This document shows positions 6,880 through 14,479 of a stretch of DNA of 21,126 nt, one piece after another. The first letter of the stretch is position 1, and the number at the start of each line of letters is the position of its first letter. The translations under genes were made by a program, and so were the position numbers. Source of the stretch: JASJBU01 sp965372385 (lineage in GTDB: Bacteria > Pseudomonadota > Gammaproteobacteria > Chromatiales > Chromatiaceae); NCBI GenBank assembly GCA_965372385.1, contig CBDVCD010000025.1:1-21126 (forward strand), given 5' to 3'. Under the pieces are notes generated by a model. That model made no database searches and was not told the DNA's origin. It was given only the letters and a program-made list of their open reading frames with translations.

Positions 6880-7226
6880 AGCTCTTCCTCTACTACTTGG
6901 GATAGGGTCTGAATCTGGTGGCTGACGCCTACGGCATCCTCAACATCGATCTGAAAGGCTATGCCTGTCCTGGGTTTTTCATCGAAGTGTCCTGCTTCCG
7001 CGATCTTCTCCAGAATGGCTCGGCTAAGATGCTCTTCCACGACTAACAAGACCATGTCTCGTTGACTTTCCAGGGTGAGCCCAAAAAAGGTCTTTGGTTG
7101 TTCCAGTCCTTCACCGCGGGCCTGGCTTATGACCGTGGATCCGGTGGCGCCGGCCTTTCTTGCGGCATCTAGCACAGCATTGGTCGAGTTGTCTTCAACA
7201 AGAGCTATTATCAATTTAAATCGCAT
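6876..7226 (-). CDS. P-II-like signalling protein
   Basis: The 116-residue protein has the P-II fold signature: beta-strand start MRFKLIIALVED, helix TNAVLDAARKAGATGSTVIS, and the C-terminal nucleotide-binding segment EKPRTGIAFQIDVEDAVGV, resembling the GxGxIFVxPVE region of GlnB/GlnK. The T-loop region (RGEGLEQPKTFFGLTLESQR) lacks the usual uridylylation Tyr context, so it is not a classical GlnB/GlnK. It is expected to be a trimer binding ATP/ADP or another small ligand. Its ribosome site GAGGT is well placed. It lies 18 bp after a DUF1538 gene and overlaps the CBS gene by 4 bp. P-II paralogues beside a transporter usually regulate that transporter. Confidence 0.85.
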   Translation of the reverse strand: MRFKLIIALVEDNSTNAVLDAARKAGATGSTVISQARGEGLEQPKTFFGLTLESQRDMVLLVVEEHLSRAILEKIAEAGHFDEKPRTGIAFQIDVEDAVGVSHQIQTLSQVVEEEL

Positions 7227-7244
7227 ATTATTACCTCAATCACT

Positions 7245-8006
7245 CTATTTTTTATGCTTGTCAAGCCACTCGCCGAGCTGCGCATAGCCCAAGACCGTCA
7301 TGATGGGAAAAAGGCTGGCAAAGGCGATCAGACCAAAGCCATCCAGCATCGGATTGCGTCCTGGTATGTTGTGCGATAATCCCAGTCCCAGTGCCGCCAC
7401 CAGGGGAACGGTAACGGTTGAGGTGGTAACCCCACCGGAATCGTAGGCGAGTGCAATAATGGCACGGGGCGCATACAGGGTCTGAATCATGACTACGATA
7501 TAGCCGCTAATAATATACCAGTGGAGCGGAGTTCCGCTGATAATGCGATAGCTTCCCAAGGCGATGCCAGCCGCCACACCAATGGCAACGGCGATGCGTA
7601 ATCCCCATTCACTGATGGCTCCGGCGGATACCTGGTTGGCCTTGATGGCAACGGCAATCAGGGAGGGTTCCGCAATGGTAGTGGAGAAGCCGATAGCGGA
7701 AGCGAACAGGTAGACCCAGAAGTAGTGTTGCCATTGCACACCGGTGTGTGTTTCATCCAGGCCGAGGAATCCTGGGTCGGTGAGCTGGTTGGCCATAAGT
7801 TTGCCTATGGGAAAAAGCGCCATATCCAGCCCTTCAAGGAATAATGCCAGGCCTAGCAGGACCATTGCAAACCCCATCAGGACTTCCTTTGGATTGTGCA
7901 GCGGTCGTCTCAGGACCAAGAATTGAAATCCGAACAGAATGCCGGCGATGGGTAGTACATCCAGTAAGGTGTTGGAAAGGACAGTGAGGAAACTGGTCAG
8001 AAACAT
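7245..8006 (-). CDS. DUF1538 membrane protein, second of pair (UmpB/UmpA-like)
   Basis: The 253-residue integral membrane protein has about seven hydrophobic segments. It shares a long C-terminal block with its neighbour: IALAYDSGGVTTSTVTVPLV, a G-N-P-M-x-D-G-F-G motif, and LIAFASLFPIM. An N-terminal VLLGLALFLEGLDMALFPIG also resembles the partner. From memory, a DUF1538 pair (UmpA/UmpB) from Halomonas was reported as a two-component Na+(Li+,K+)/H+ antiporter, so cation/proton exchange is the best hypothesis, unproven here. The gene starts 2 bp after its partner's stop without a strong ribosome site, which fits translational coupling. Confidence 0.85.
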   Translation of the reverse strand: MFLTSFLTVLSNTLLDVLPIAGILFGFQFLVLRRPLHNPKEVLMGFAMVLLGLALFLEGLDMALFPIGKLMANQLTDPGFLGLDETHTGVQWQHYFWVYLFASAIGFSTTIAEPSLIAVAIKANQVSAGAISEWGLRIAVAIGVAAGIALGSYRIISGTPLHWYIISGYIVVMIQTLYAPRAIIALAYDSGGVTTSTVTVPLVAALGLGLSHNIPGRNPMLDGFGLIAFASLFPIMTVLGYAQLGEWLDKHKK

Positions 8007-8008
8007 GG

Positions 8009-8740
8009 TTATAGAAGCATGCCGTATCCCATAACAAAAATCATCGGGGTGAGTGAGGCGAAAGCAATCAGGCCGAACCCATCGGTCATCGGGTTGCGTC
8101 CCTTGATACTGGAGGCCAGCCCCACGCCCAGGGCGGTTACCAGAGGTACGGTAATAGTCGAGGTGGTAACACCGCCGGAATCATAGGCGATGCCGATGAT
8201 CTCCTTAGGAGCGAAAGCTGTCATGACGACGACCCCGATATAGCCGCCGATGATCAGGTATTGAACAGGCCAGCCCTTGATGATACGCAGTACGCCTACC
8301 AGGATGGCAATTCCGACAGAGAGCGCAACCGTGTATCTGAGGCCATTGGCATAACTTTTTTGGGAGTGGGTATCTGCTTCAATCATGCCGCCTGCTGCTG
8401 CAACTGTGGCGGCTTCTTCGGCGATCTTGATTAAGGCGGGTTCAGCCACGGTGGTGCCGAACCCAAGTGCAAAAGCAAATAAAAGCAGCCATGCAAGGCT
8501 GCCTTTTTTGGCAAAATCCCACGCCATCGATTCTCCAAGGGGAAAGAGACCAATCTTTAGGCCATGAATAAAGAACGTAAGTCCCAACACAACCAGTAGG
8601 GTACCGAATAAAAGCTCACCAAGGTTTGGAATGGGCTGTTTTAAGACGACGATCTGGAAGAAGGCAATAACCACTATGATCGGCAGCAGGTCGCGACTGC
8701 TGCCTAAGAGTGAGATGATCAAATGTCGGATCAACTGCAT
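8009..8740 (-). CDS. DUF1538 membrane protein, first of pair (UmpA/UmpB-like)
   Basis: The 243-residue polytopic membrane protein is paralogous to the next gene. Shared motifs include GLTFFIHGLKIGLFPLGESM (compare GLALFLEGLDMALFPIG), GFGTTVAEPALI (compare GFSTTIAEPSLI), IAYDSGGVTTSTITVPLV and GRNPMTDGFGLIAFASLTPM. The conserved acidic and polar residues in otherwise hydrophobic segments (E in the TTVAEP motif, D in AYDSGG, D in the TDGFG motif) are plausible ion-handling positions. It is the first gene of the operon; ATG at 8740 with GGGA upstream. The two proteins probably form a hetero-oligomer; that is inference from the pairing. Confidence 0.86.
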   Translation of the reverse strand: MQLIRHLIISLLGSSRDLLPIIVVIAFFQIVVLKQPIPNLGELLFGTLLVVLGLTFFIHGLKIGLFPLGESMAWDFAKKGSLAWLLLFAFALGFGTTVAEPALIKIAEEAATVAAAGGMIEADTHSQKSYANGLRYTVALSVGIAILVGVLRIIKGWPVQYLIIGGYIGVVVMTAFAPKEIIGIAYDSGGVTTSTITVPLVTALGVGLASSIKGRNPMTDGFGLIAFASLTPMIFVMGYGMLL

Positions 8741-9085
8741 CGATAGAAAATCCCAGCATCGTTCATATTAAAGAGGAGCTCCTGCCATACCTTTACTGCT
8801 TAGCACTTAACTTTCTGATTAAACTATTTTTAGCTGAGTTGGGTCAAATGGTTGGAGTAGATTGAATCTGCTATTATTCAGTTAGGCAGCCTGCCAGCCA
8901 TCTTTCTGAAGGGCATTATCTGCCTTGTTGAATCTCTAACAACGGGGCTTTTGTGAGGCTTTTCTCAGTTGTTTTAGAGTACTTGGAGTAGCCTTGGTGT
9001 GGCAAGCCGAATCTATCTGTTGTTGGCGTGCACAACGGGAGCAGTGGGTTTTCTCTTAAACGATGGATCATCGTAGTAGCAACCT
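8741..9085. other. Divergent intergenic region
   Basis: A 345-bp non-coding stretch between the divergent DUF1538 operon and the DUF1631 gene, so it should carry both promoters; no convincing -35/-10 pair was fixed. A perfect 10-bp palindrome aggagctcct lies at 8774-8783. An imperfect stem ctctaacaac (8934-8943) / gttgttttagag (8968-8979) encloses two ggctttt repeats and lies 107 bp upstream of the DUF1631 start. It may be a regulatory hairpin. No small ORF was convincing. Confidence 0.4.
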
Positions 9086-11422
9086 ATGCAAGGGCAAGAC
9101 AACATCATCTCTTTTGCTGGTGGACCGACACGCGAATCCACGGTAATGCTCGACGCTAAAGGGCAGCGGATTGTCAGCGAGTGTCGGACGCTTGTTTCAA
9201 AATTGCTTCCCCAACTGATGGTTGGGTTGTTTGAGCAAATCGATGACGCCCTCTACGAGCTTGCCGATAAATCTGATAATAACTGTCTGCAATCCTCCTA
9301 TTTCGATGCCATGCGCGTGTTGCGTAAGGAGCAGTTGCATATAGATCGCAAGTTCAATCGCCAGATCTTAAGAAGCTACGATCATTATTGGAAATCAGGG
9401 CAAATTGAAAAGGTTAAACGCAGCCTCGATGAATTGAATCATGATTCGGAGATGGCGTTGCTGGACAATGAAGAGTTAGAAGACTCTCTTGCCATTACCA
9501 ATATGATTTCCAAAAGTGAAAACCGCTACTCCCGGGAGTGTTATGCACTTACTCAACGCTTCTCTTATCTGATCTCAGGGGGCCGGTATGAGAGTGGCCT
9601 CAATGATCAGAATCCTCTCGAGCCGGCGGTGATCTGTCATGCATTTCAGGTTGCAATGCATGAAATTTCAATCGAGCTGCCGGTCAAACTGGTCGTATAT
9701 AAGCTATTCGAGAAACATGTTATTCACTATCTGGGAGGGCTTTACGACGAAATTAACCTTCTGTTTGGAAGATTTGGGGTTATTCCCAAACTAACCCCAC
9801 GGGTTAGGCGTAATCCAGTAGCACCAACGGTGCGAAATGCTGCTGCTGCTTCCGGGCAGAGTCCGATGGATTCTTGTTTCATGAGTAGAGAAACTGGACC
9901 CGTGAGCATGGGGTCTGGCGGTATAGATGTTGCGCAGGGCGAGGTTTTTGCAACACTACAGCAACTTCTTAATCTGCGAAGGGCCTCTGGGCATGATCGC
10001 ACACTGGCCTCAAGCAGGATGATGGCTGGAGTACCGGGCGTCTCAGTACCTGCCGTGGACACTGAAGAGCTGCTGGGAGTTCTCTCCATGCTGCAACGAT
10101 CGAATGTGCTGTTACCGCAAGCGGGTGAGCGAATGTTCACCCCTAAAGTCATACGTGCGCGTCTGCTTGATGATCTGCATATGCGGGATGGGGGTGAGGT
10201 AACACGTTCGTTGGCTGATGCGGATAACGACACTATCGATGTCGTTTCCATGCTGTTCGAGTTTATCCTGGAAGACTTTAGCCTGCCTGATGCAATGAGA
10301 GCGCTGTTGAGCCGCCTGCAAATCCCCATGCTTAAAGTGGCGGTCATTGACAAGGCCTTCTTTAGTAAAAAAGGCCATCCTGCCCGCCGCTTATTGAATA
10401 GCTTGGCGCGGGCTGCAATTGGCTGGAATGATAGCCTGGACCGGGAAAATGACGGTCTTTACCATAAAACTGAATCGATCATCAAACGTATCCAGAATGA
10501 TTTTTATCATGATCCATCCATATTTGCCGAGCTTGAGATGGAGTTTTCCACTTGGTGGGAGCAAGAGCAGCGGGGTGCAGAAGTTGCAGAGCAGCGGACC
10601 AATCAGGTTACTCGGGGTAAAGAGCAGCTGCGGGGTGCAAAACAGATTGTGGTTCAGGAACTCAACCGCAGATTACAAAACCAGGATTTAGTGCCGGAGG
10701 CCGTGCTGGAAATCCTCGATGATGGTTGGAAAGATGTGTTGTTACTCAACTATCTGCGCCAAGGTCCTGAGAGTGACGAGTGGAGGGATTCACTGGCAAT
10801 CGTAGATCGATTGTTGTGGAGTATTCAGCCCAAAACTGTCTACGCTGAGCGACAAGAACTCTTGAGGGGTATTCCTGAATTGCTGCGAAATCTGCGCGAG
10901 CGCCTCAATAGTATATCCTTTGATCAGCATAAAATGGCACGTCTTTTCAAGGAACTGCAGAACTGCCATATTGCTTGTCTCAGGGGGGGTGAGGCAAACG
11001 CTACAAAAGGGCCTGGTACCGCTCCCTCCAAAATGAGGCAGATTAGTTTTCCCGACAACCAGCTTGTATCTGGGTCTTCTTCCTTTCTGGCTGATGAGCC
11101 TGCTGATTCAAAGATGGTTCAACGAGACGAATATACCCGGCAGGCAGAAGAGCTCGAAATAGGTAGTTGGCTTGAGGTTACCGATGGTGACAGCAAGTCG
11201 CGGCTTAAGCTCTCATGGAAAAGTAATGTCACTGATGCCTACATTTTTGTGAATCGCAAGGGTATGAAGGCCATGGAACTGACCCAGCAGGGTTTGGCCA
11301 AACGGATGCGGGATGGGAGTGCAAAACGGGTTGATCTTCCGAAAACACCGCTTATGGACCGCGCGCTGGACTCCTTGCTAACTACATTGAAAAACACTGA
11401 TCACGCCTCAACTCCTGCCTGA
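9086..11422 (+). CDS. DUF1631 family protein
   Basis: Large, mostly helical cytoplasmic protein of 778 residues, typical length for DUF1631 (PF07793), a proteobacterial family without an established general function. Visible features: a short start MQGQDNIISFAGG, a helical N-terminal half (FDAMRVLRKEQLHIDRKFNR, ...PLEPAVICHAFQVAM), a low-complexity linker around residues 255-300, a helical centre, and a C-terminal module (about 690-770; GSWLEVTDGD, KLSWKSNVTDAYIFVNRKG) that resembles the beta-barrel tail of these proteins and faintly recalls PilZ folds. I see no RxxxR c-di-GMP motif. The ribosome site before the ATG at 9086 is weak. It is divergent from the DUF1538 operon and is followed after 120 bp by an FKBP gene. 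Confidence 0.8.
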   Translation: MQGQDNIISFAGGPTRESTVMLDAKGQRIVSECRTLVSKLLPQLMVGLFEQIDDALYELADKSDNNCLQSSYFDAMRVLRKEQLHIDRKFNRQILRSYDHYWKSGQIEKVKRSLDELNHDSEMALLDNEELEDSLAITNMISKSENRYSRECYALTQRFSYLISGGRYESGLNDQNPLEPAVICHAFQVAMHEISIELPVKLVVYKLFEKHVIHYLGGLYDEINLLFGRFGVIPKLTPRVRRNPVAPTVRNAAAASGQSPMDSCFMSRETGPVSMGSGGIDVAQGEVFATLQQLLNLRRASGHDRTLASSRMMAGVPGVSVPAVDTEELLGVLSMLQRSNVLLPQAGERMFTPKVIRARLLDDLHMRDGGEVTRSLADADNDTIDVVSMLFEFILEDFSLPDAMRALLSRLQIPMLKVAVIDKAFFSKKGHPARRLLNSLARAAIGWNDSLDRENDGLYHKTESIIKRIQNDFYHDPSIFAELEMEFSTWWEQEQRGAEVAEQRTNQVTRGKEQLRGAKQIVVQELNRRLQNQDLVPEAVLEILDDGWKDVLLLNYLRQGPESDEWRDSLAIVDRLLWSIQPKTVYAERQELLRGIPELLRNLRERLNSISFDQHKMARLFKELQNCHIACLRGGEANATKGPGTAPSKMRQISFPDNQLVSGSSSFLADEPADSKMVQRDEYTRQAEELEIGSWLEVTDGDSKSRLKLSWKSNVTDAYIFVNRKGMKAMELTQQGLAKRMRDGSAKRVDLPKTPLMDRALDSLLTTLKNTDHASTPA

Positions 11423-11542
11423 TTCTCCCTCTTCATTGACTCTGTTCTGAGTCGGTTTAAACTGGGTCATCGTTCTGGTGATGCAGAGCATATATTGATT
11501 TTCCCGTTGCAACTATTAATGCTATTCGAACTGGAGTATCCC

Positions 11543-11887
11543 GTGAGTGAAAAGATGACTGATTCAGGTCTGAAGTATCATGACCTCGTAGAGGGTGAGG
11601 GTGAAGTGGCGACTGCTGGGCAGCGTGTTTCGGTACACTATACTGGTTGGCTCACGGATGGCAGCAAGTTTGACTCGTCTGTGGATCGCAACGAACCTTT
11701 CTCTTTCATGCTGGGCAGAGGGATGGTCATTCGTGGGTGGGATGAAGGGGTCCAAGGGATGAGGGCGGGTGGAAAGCGCAAGCTGACAATTCCACCCCAG
11801 CTGGGTTATGGGGCAACAGGTGCGGGTGGAGTGATTCCTCCCAATGCCACCTTGGTGTTCGATGTAGAACTGCTCTCTGTCAACTAA
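11543..11887 (+). CDS. FKBP-type peptidyl-prolyl cis-trans isomerase
   Basis: Single-domain cytoplasmic FKBP of 114 residues that catalyses X-Pro isomerisation. It contains nearly the full active-site set: Tyr in VHYTGWL, Phe-Asp in KFDSS, Phe in FSFMLG, Val-Ile-Trp in VIRGWDEG, Tyr in LGYGATGAGGVIPPNATLVF and the final Phe in FDVELL. The start is GTG at 11543, because GGAG stands 6 bases before it and the protein then begins at the normal place. An upstream ATG at 11495 would add 16 residues with no ribosome site. There is no signal peptide. The stop overlaps the nadC ATG by one base (TAATG), so the two are coupled. Confidence 0.92.
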   Translation: MSEKMTDSGLKYHDLVEGEGEVATAGQRVSVHYTGWLTDGSKFDSSVDRNEPFSFMLGRGMVIRGWDEGVQGMRAGGKRKLTIPPQLGYGATGAGGVIPPNATLVFDVELLSVN

Positions 11888-12726
11888 TGGCAAAATTACC
11901 TGATGCGCATTTAATTACCAGCCAGATTCAGGCTGCTCTGGCAGAAGACATCGGGTCAGGGGATCTAACCGCGGCGCTGATCAATGTCGATGCAAGGTCG
12001 AAGGTTGAGGTTACTTGCAGGGAGCTGGCCACTTTGTGTGGTGTGGCATGGTTTAATGAGGTCTTTGATCAGCTTGATCCTGCCATGCGGATTCAATGGC
12101 TGGCTGCGGATGGAGAAGCGCTACAATCCGGACAGTTGGTCTGTACACTCGAGGGTAATACGCGTGCCCTACTGAGTGGAGAGCGAACTGCCCTCAACTA
12201 TCTGCAGACGTTGTCTGGCACGGCAACCAGGGCAAAGGTCTACGCCGATCGGGTGGCAGGTACCCATGCCAAAGTGCTCGATACCAGAAAGACACTTCCC
12301 GGACTCAGGCTGCAGCAGAAGTATGCGGTAAGTTGTGGGGGCTGTTTTAATCACCGTAAGGGCCTCTATGATGCAATCCTGATCAAGGAGAATCATATCC
12401 ACGCCGCAGGTTCAATTGCTTCGGCGCTGCACGCTGCTCAGGAGCTGGCTCCCCAGGGAGCAGGCATTGAGATTGAAGTGGAATCTCTGGTGGAACTGGA
12501 GGAGGCGCTTCAAGCTGGGGCAGAGCGGGTGCTGCTGGATAACTTTACACCTGATCAGTTGCGCGATGCGGTTCGAATAAATGCTGGCAAGGCCCACCTG
12601 GAGGCTTCAGGTGGCATCAACCTGCAGACAGTACGGGCCATTGCGGAGACAGGTGTCGATTATATTTCGGTGGGTGATCTGACGAAAGATGTTGATGCAG
12701 TGGATCTATCGATGCGGTTTGTCTGA
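11887..12726 (+). CDS. nadC: Nicotinate-nucleotide pyrophosphorylase (carboxylating)
   Basis: Quinolinate phosphoribosyltransferase of de novo NAD synthesis: quinolinate + PRPP gives nicotinate mononucleotide + CO2 + PPi. The 279 residues match family length. Landmarks are AEDIGSGDLTA, ERTALNYLQTLSGTAT, DTRKTLPGLR, LIKENHI, IEIEVESLVE, LLDNF, LEASGGI and TGVDYISVGDLTKD. One odd point: the usual Gly-rich CGGG-x-NHR loop reads CGGCFNHRKGLYD, with Cys for the third Gly. The flanking Asn-His-Arg are kept. No clear ribosome site precedes the ATG, consistent with coupling to the FKBP gene. It ends 4 bp from a convergent gene. Confidence 0.95.
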   Translation: MAKLPDAHLITSQIQAALAEDIGSGDLTAALINVDARSKVEVTCRELATLCGVAWFNEVFDQLDPAMRIQWLAADGEALQSGQLVCTLEGNTRALLSGERTALNYLQTLSGTATRAKVYADRVAGTHAKVLDTRKTLPGLRLQQKYAVSCGGCFNHRKGLYDAILIKENHIHAAGSIASALHAAQELAPQGAGIEIEVESLVELEEALQAGAERVLLDNFTPDQLRDAVRINAGKAHLEASGGINLQTVRAIAETGVDYISVGDLTKDVDAVDLSMRFV

Positions 12727-12730
12727 GGTA

Positions 12731-12967
12731 CTAGACATGTTCGTCGAACAGAGTACCCAAGGCCTTGTCAGCGCTTTGTAAGGCCTTCATGGAGGTCTTG
12801 GTTTGAATAGCGTGTTGTTGCATCTCCACCATGGCGCGGGAAAGATCGGTGGACCTTGTCTCCTTGGTCTGTGAGGTACTGGCTATTTCAGAGGCGACAC
12901 GACGCATTCCCTGGAGTCCACTTTGGATCCCCTGTAGAGATGGTCCCATGATCGAATGAATACCCAT
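12731..12967 (-). CDS. Small flagellar rod/hook-like protein
   Basis: The 78-residue protein starts SIMGPSLQGIQSGLQGMRRV and ends ALQSADKALGTLFDEHV. The pattern (short N-terminal helix with ASEIAS, a gap, then DLSRAMVEMQQHAIQTKTSM and a heptad-rich C-terminal helix) resembles short flagellar basal-body rod/hook-related proteins that keep only the N- and C-terminal coiled-coil helices. No flagellar genes are nearby, so it is an orphan and the family call is tentative. ATG at 12967 with AAGAG about 8 bases upstream. It is convergent with nadC, 4 bp apart. Confidence 0.6.
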   Translation of the reverse strand: MGIHSIMGPSLQGIQSGLQGMRRVASEIASTSQTKETRSTDLSRAMVEMQQHAIQTKTSMKALQSADKALGTLFDEHV

Positions 12968-13106
12968 AGTTTGTACTCTTTCAATATGATATTGCCGGGT
13001 TCAGCGAGTCAGGTCCTAACCGGTTTGGTGGCAGCATTTGGGGAATCTTTAATCGCTTAAGTCTTGGTTGAGGGATCGACTCCGGAATTGATGAGTTCAG
13101 TTCTAC

Positions 13107-14306
13107 TTAACTCCATGTATGCCGGGCGGGAAACACCAGTCGCAGGCCGCTGAGCTGAAAGCCTTGTGCCGCAGGCGCCCTATGGCGCATGCTGGCGCGG
13201 CGTAATATCTTCTGAGTATGTATGCTTCCACCACGCAGGCTGATCTGTCTTTGTTGGAAATCGGTCATCGAGGTGGTTTCATCTGGAAAGGGCTGAAACT
13301 CCGGGTAGGGGTGAAATATGTTGCTGCACCATTCCCAGGCCCTGCCAATCTGCTTGATGACGCCTGAGCGGGCCGCCAGCTCCCACTGATATTCATGCTG
13401 CAGGACGGCACCGGCATACTCGTCGCCCAGCGAACCGACCCAGTTTGCAAAGGCCTGGGCTGCATATTGACTGATGCCAGTGACGGGTTCGTCTGGAGGT
13501 AGATCGCTGGGACCGTTGATGCCGACGATATACCAGTTTCCACTAGCGTCCTGCCGCCAATACATGGGATGGCGCTGTTGGGCCGATTGCCGCCAGTCCT
13601 CTCCTGCCTCTGACCAGAACTGCTTGTTGCTGTATCCTCCAGACTGCATGAAGGTAAGGAACTGGCTGTTTGAAACGGGCTGCAGGGCGATGCGGTAGCT
13701 GCTCAATTCCACGGCCTGAGGTGGCATCTCATTGTCGTAGGCCTCAGGTTGATTGCGGGCTCCGATCCGGTAATGGCCCTGAGAAAGTTCTTTGTTCTCC
13801 CATCTGGGTGGGGCGGGAATCAGTGGGCTCTCGACCTGGTAGCTGTGATTGCTGCTCTGCAAGCTGCGCAGGTTGAGCAGCAGCAGCATGGTCTCATAAC
13901 GCTTGGCCTGCTCCTGCAGCAGAAACCACTGGAGACGGTCATTTGCCAGCAGTTGATGATTTGGCAGTATGCCAGGATTGGCCAGCCTCAGCAGGTGTTC
14001 CTCCTGTATTTCCCTTCCCCAGTTGAGCAGATGGTCTTTGGCAGGCAGCTGGGCACACTGCTCATGCAGTGGAAGGGCGTCAAGTCGGAACAACCGCTCG
14101 ACCCGTTGGGAGAGATCAGTATCTCCCGTGAGAACTTCACGCAGCCAGTAGAGTTCCTGGTAGACACCAGCCCCAAACAGCCAGTTGAGGGAACCGAGTT
14201 CAGGATGAAATTGTCGGGCTGCATCCGCCTCCGACAGTGCCTCCAGCAGTTGGGTCTGCATTTCATAAAGATTGTTCAAAGGACCCAGGATGGCTGGATT
14301 GGTCAT
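13107..14306 (-). CDS. EgtB-like DinB/FGE-sulfatase protein with degenerate iron site
   Basis: A 399-residue protein with an N-terminal DinB-like four-helix domain (about 10-150) and a C-terminal formylglycine-generating-enzyme fold (about 175-395): PVSNSQFLTFMQSGGY, WEWCSNIFHPYPEF and SLRGGSIHTQKILRRASMRH. This is the EgtB/SUMF1 architecture of sulfoxide synthases in ergothioneine-type pathways, which use O2, Fe(II) and a thiol. The family's iron-binding HLGH and HxxxHxE motifs appear lost: the corresponding stretches read NWLFGAG (41-47) and QEQAKRYE (131-138). Sulfoxide synthase activity is therefore doubtful, and a different or non-catalytic role is possible. ATG at 14306 with AGGAG 9 bases upstream. 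No egtD-like methyltransferase is adjacent. The upstream neighbour is a TusE/DsrC-family gene. Confidence 0.78.
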   Translation of the reverse strand: MTNPAILGPLNNLYEMQTQLLEALSEADAARQFHPELGSLNWLFGAGVYQELYWLREVLTGDTDLSQRVERLFRLDALPLHEQCAQLPAKDHLLNWGREIQEEHLLRLANPGILPNHQLLANDRLQWFLLQEQAKRYETMLLLLNLRSLQSSNHSYQVESPLIPAPPRWENKELSQGHYRIGARNQPEAYDNEMPPQAVELSSYRIALQPVSNSQFLTFMQSGGYSNKQFWSEAGEDWRQSAQQRHPMYWRQDASGNWYIVGINGPSDLPPDEPVTGISQYAAQAFANWVGSLGDEYAGAVLQHEYQWELAARSGVIKQIGRAWEWCSNIFHPYPEFQPFPDETTSMTDFQQRQISLRGGSIHTQKILRRASMRHRAPAAQGFQLSGLRLVFPARHTWS

Positions 14307-14416
14307 GGGGTAATGCTCCTGCTGATTATCGCGCGCTATGGTAGCCGAAGCAGGGATGGGTCGAAAGTACCGGGAGCAGTTGTATTAGTCGTCAGGACAG
14401 ATTGGGAAAAGCGGGT

Positions 14417-14456
14417 GGGAGCTGAGAAATTTTTGCGTAAATTTTTCCCAGCTCCC
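14417..14456 (-). terminator. Candidate hairpin terminator after the TusE/DsrC-family gene
   Basis: Inverted repeat gggagctg (14417-14424) / cagctccc (14449-14456) with an A/T-rich loop that itself contains two aaattt segments. It lies 23 bp past the stop of the TusE/DsrC-family gene and upstream of the EgtB-like gene. On the minus strand the stem is followed by acccgctttt, only a short U-run. It may attenuate rather than fully stop transcription. Confidence 0.5.
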
Positions 14457-14479
14457 CGGGGGACGGAAGGATCGGTCGC

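Noticed and set aside
9086..11422. DUF1631 C-terminus as a c-di-GMP-binding PilZ domain
   Set aside because: A faint beta-barrel likeness only; the RxxxR and D/N-x-S-x-x-G ligand motifs were not found.
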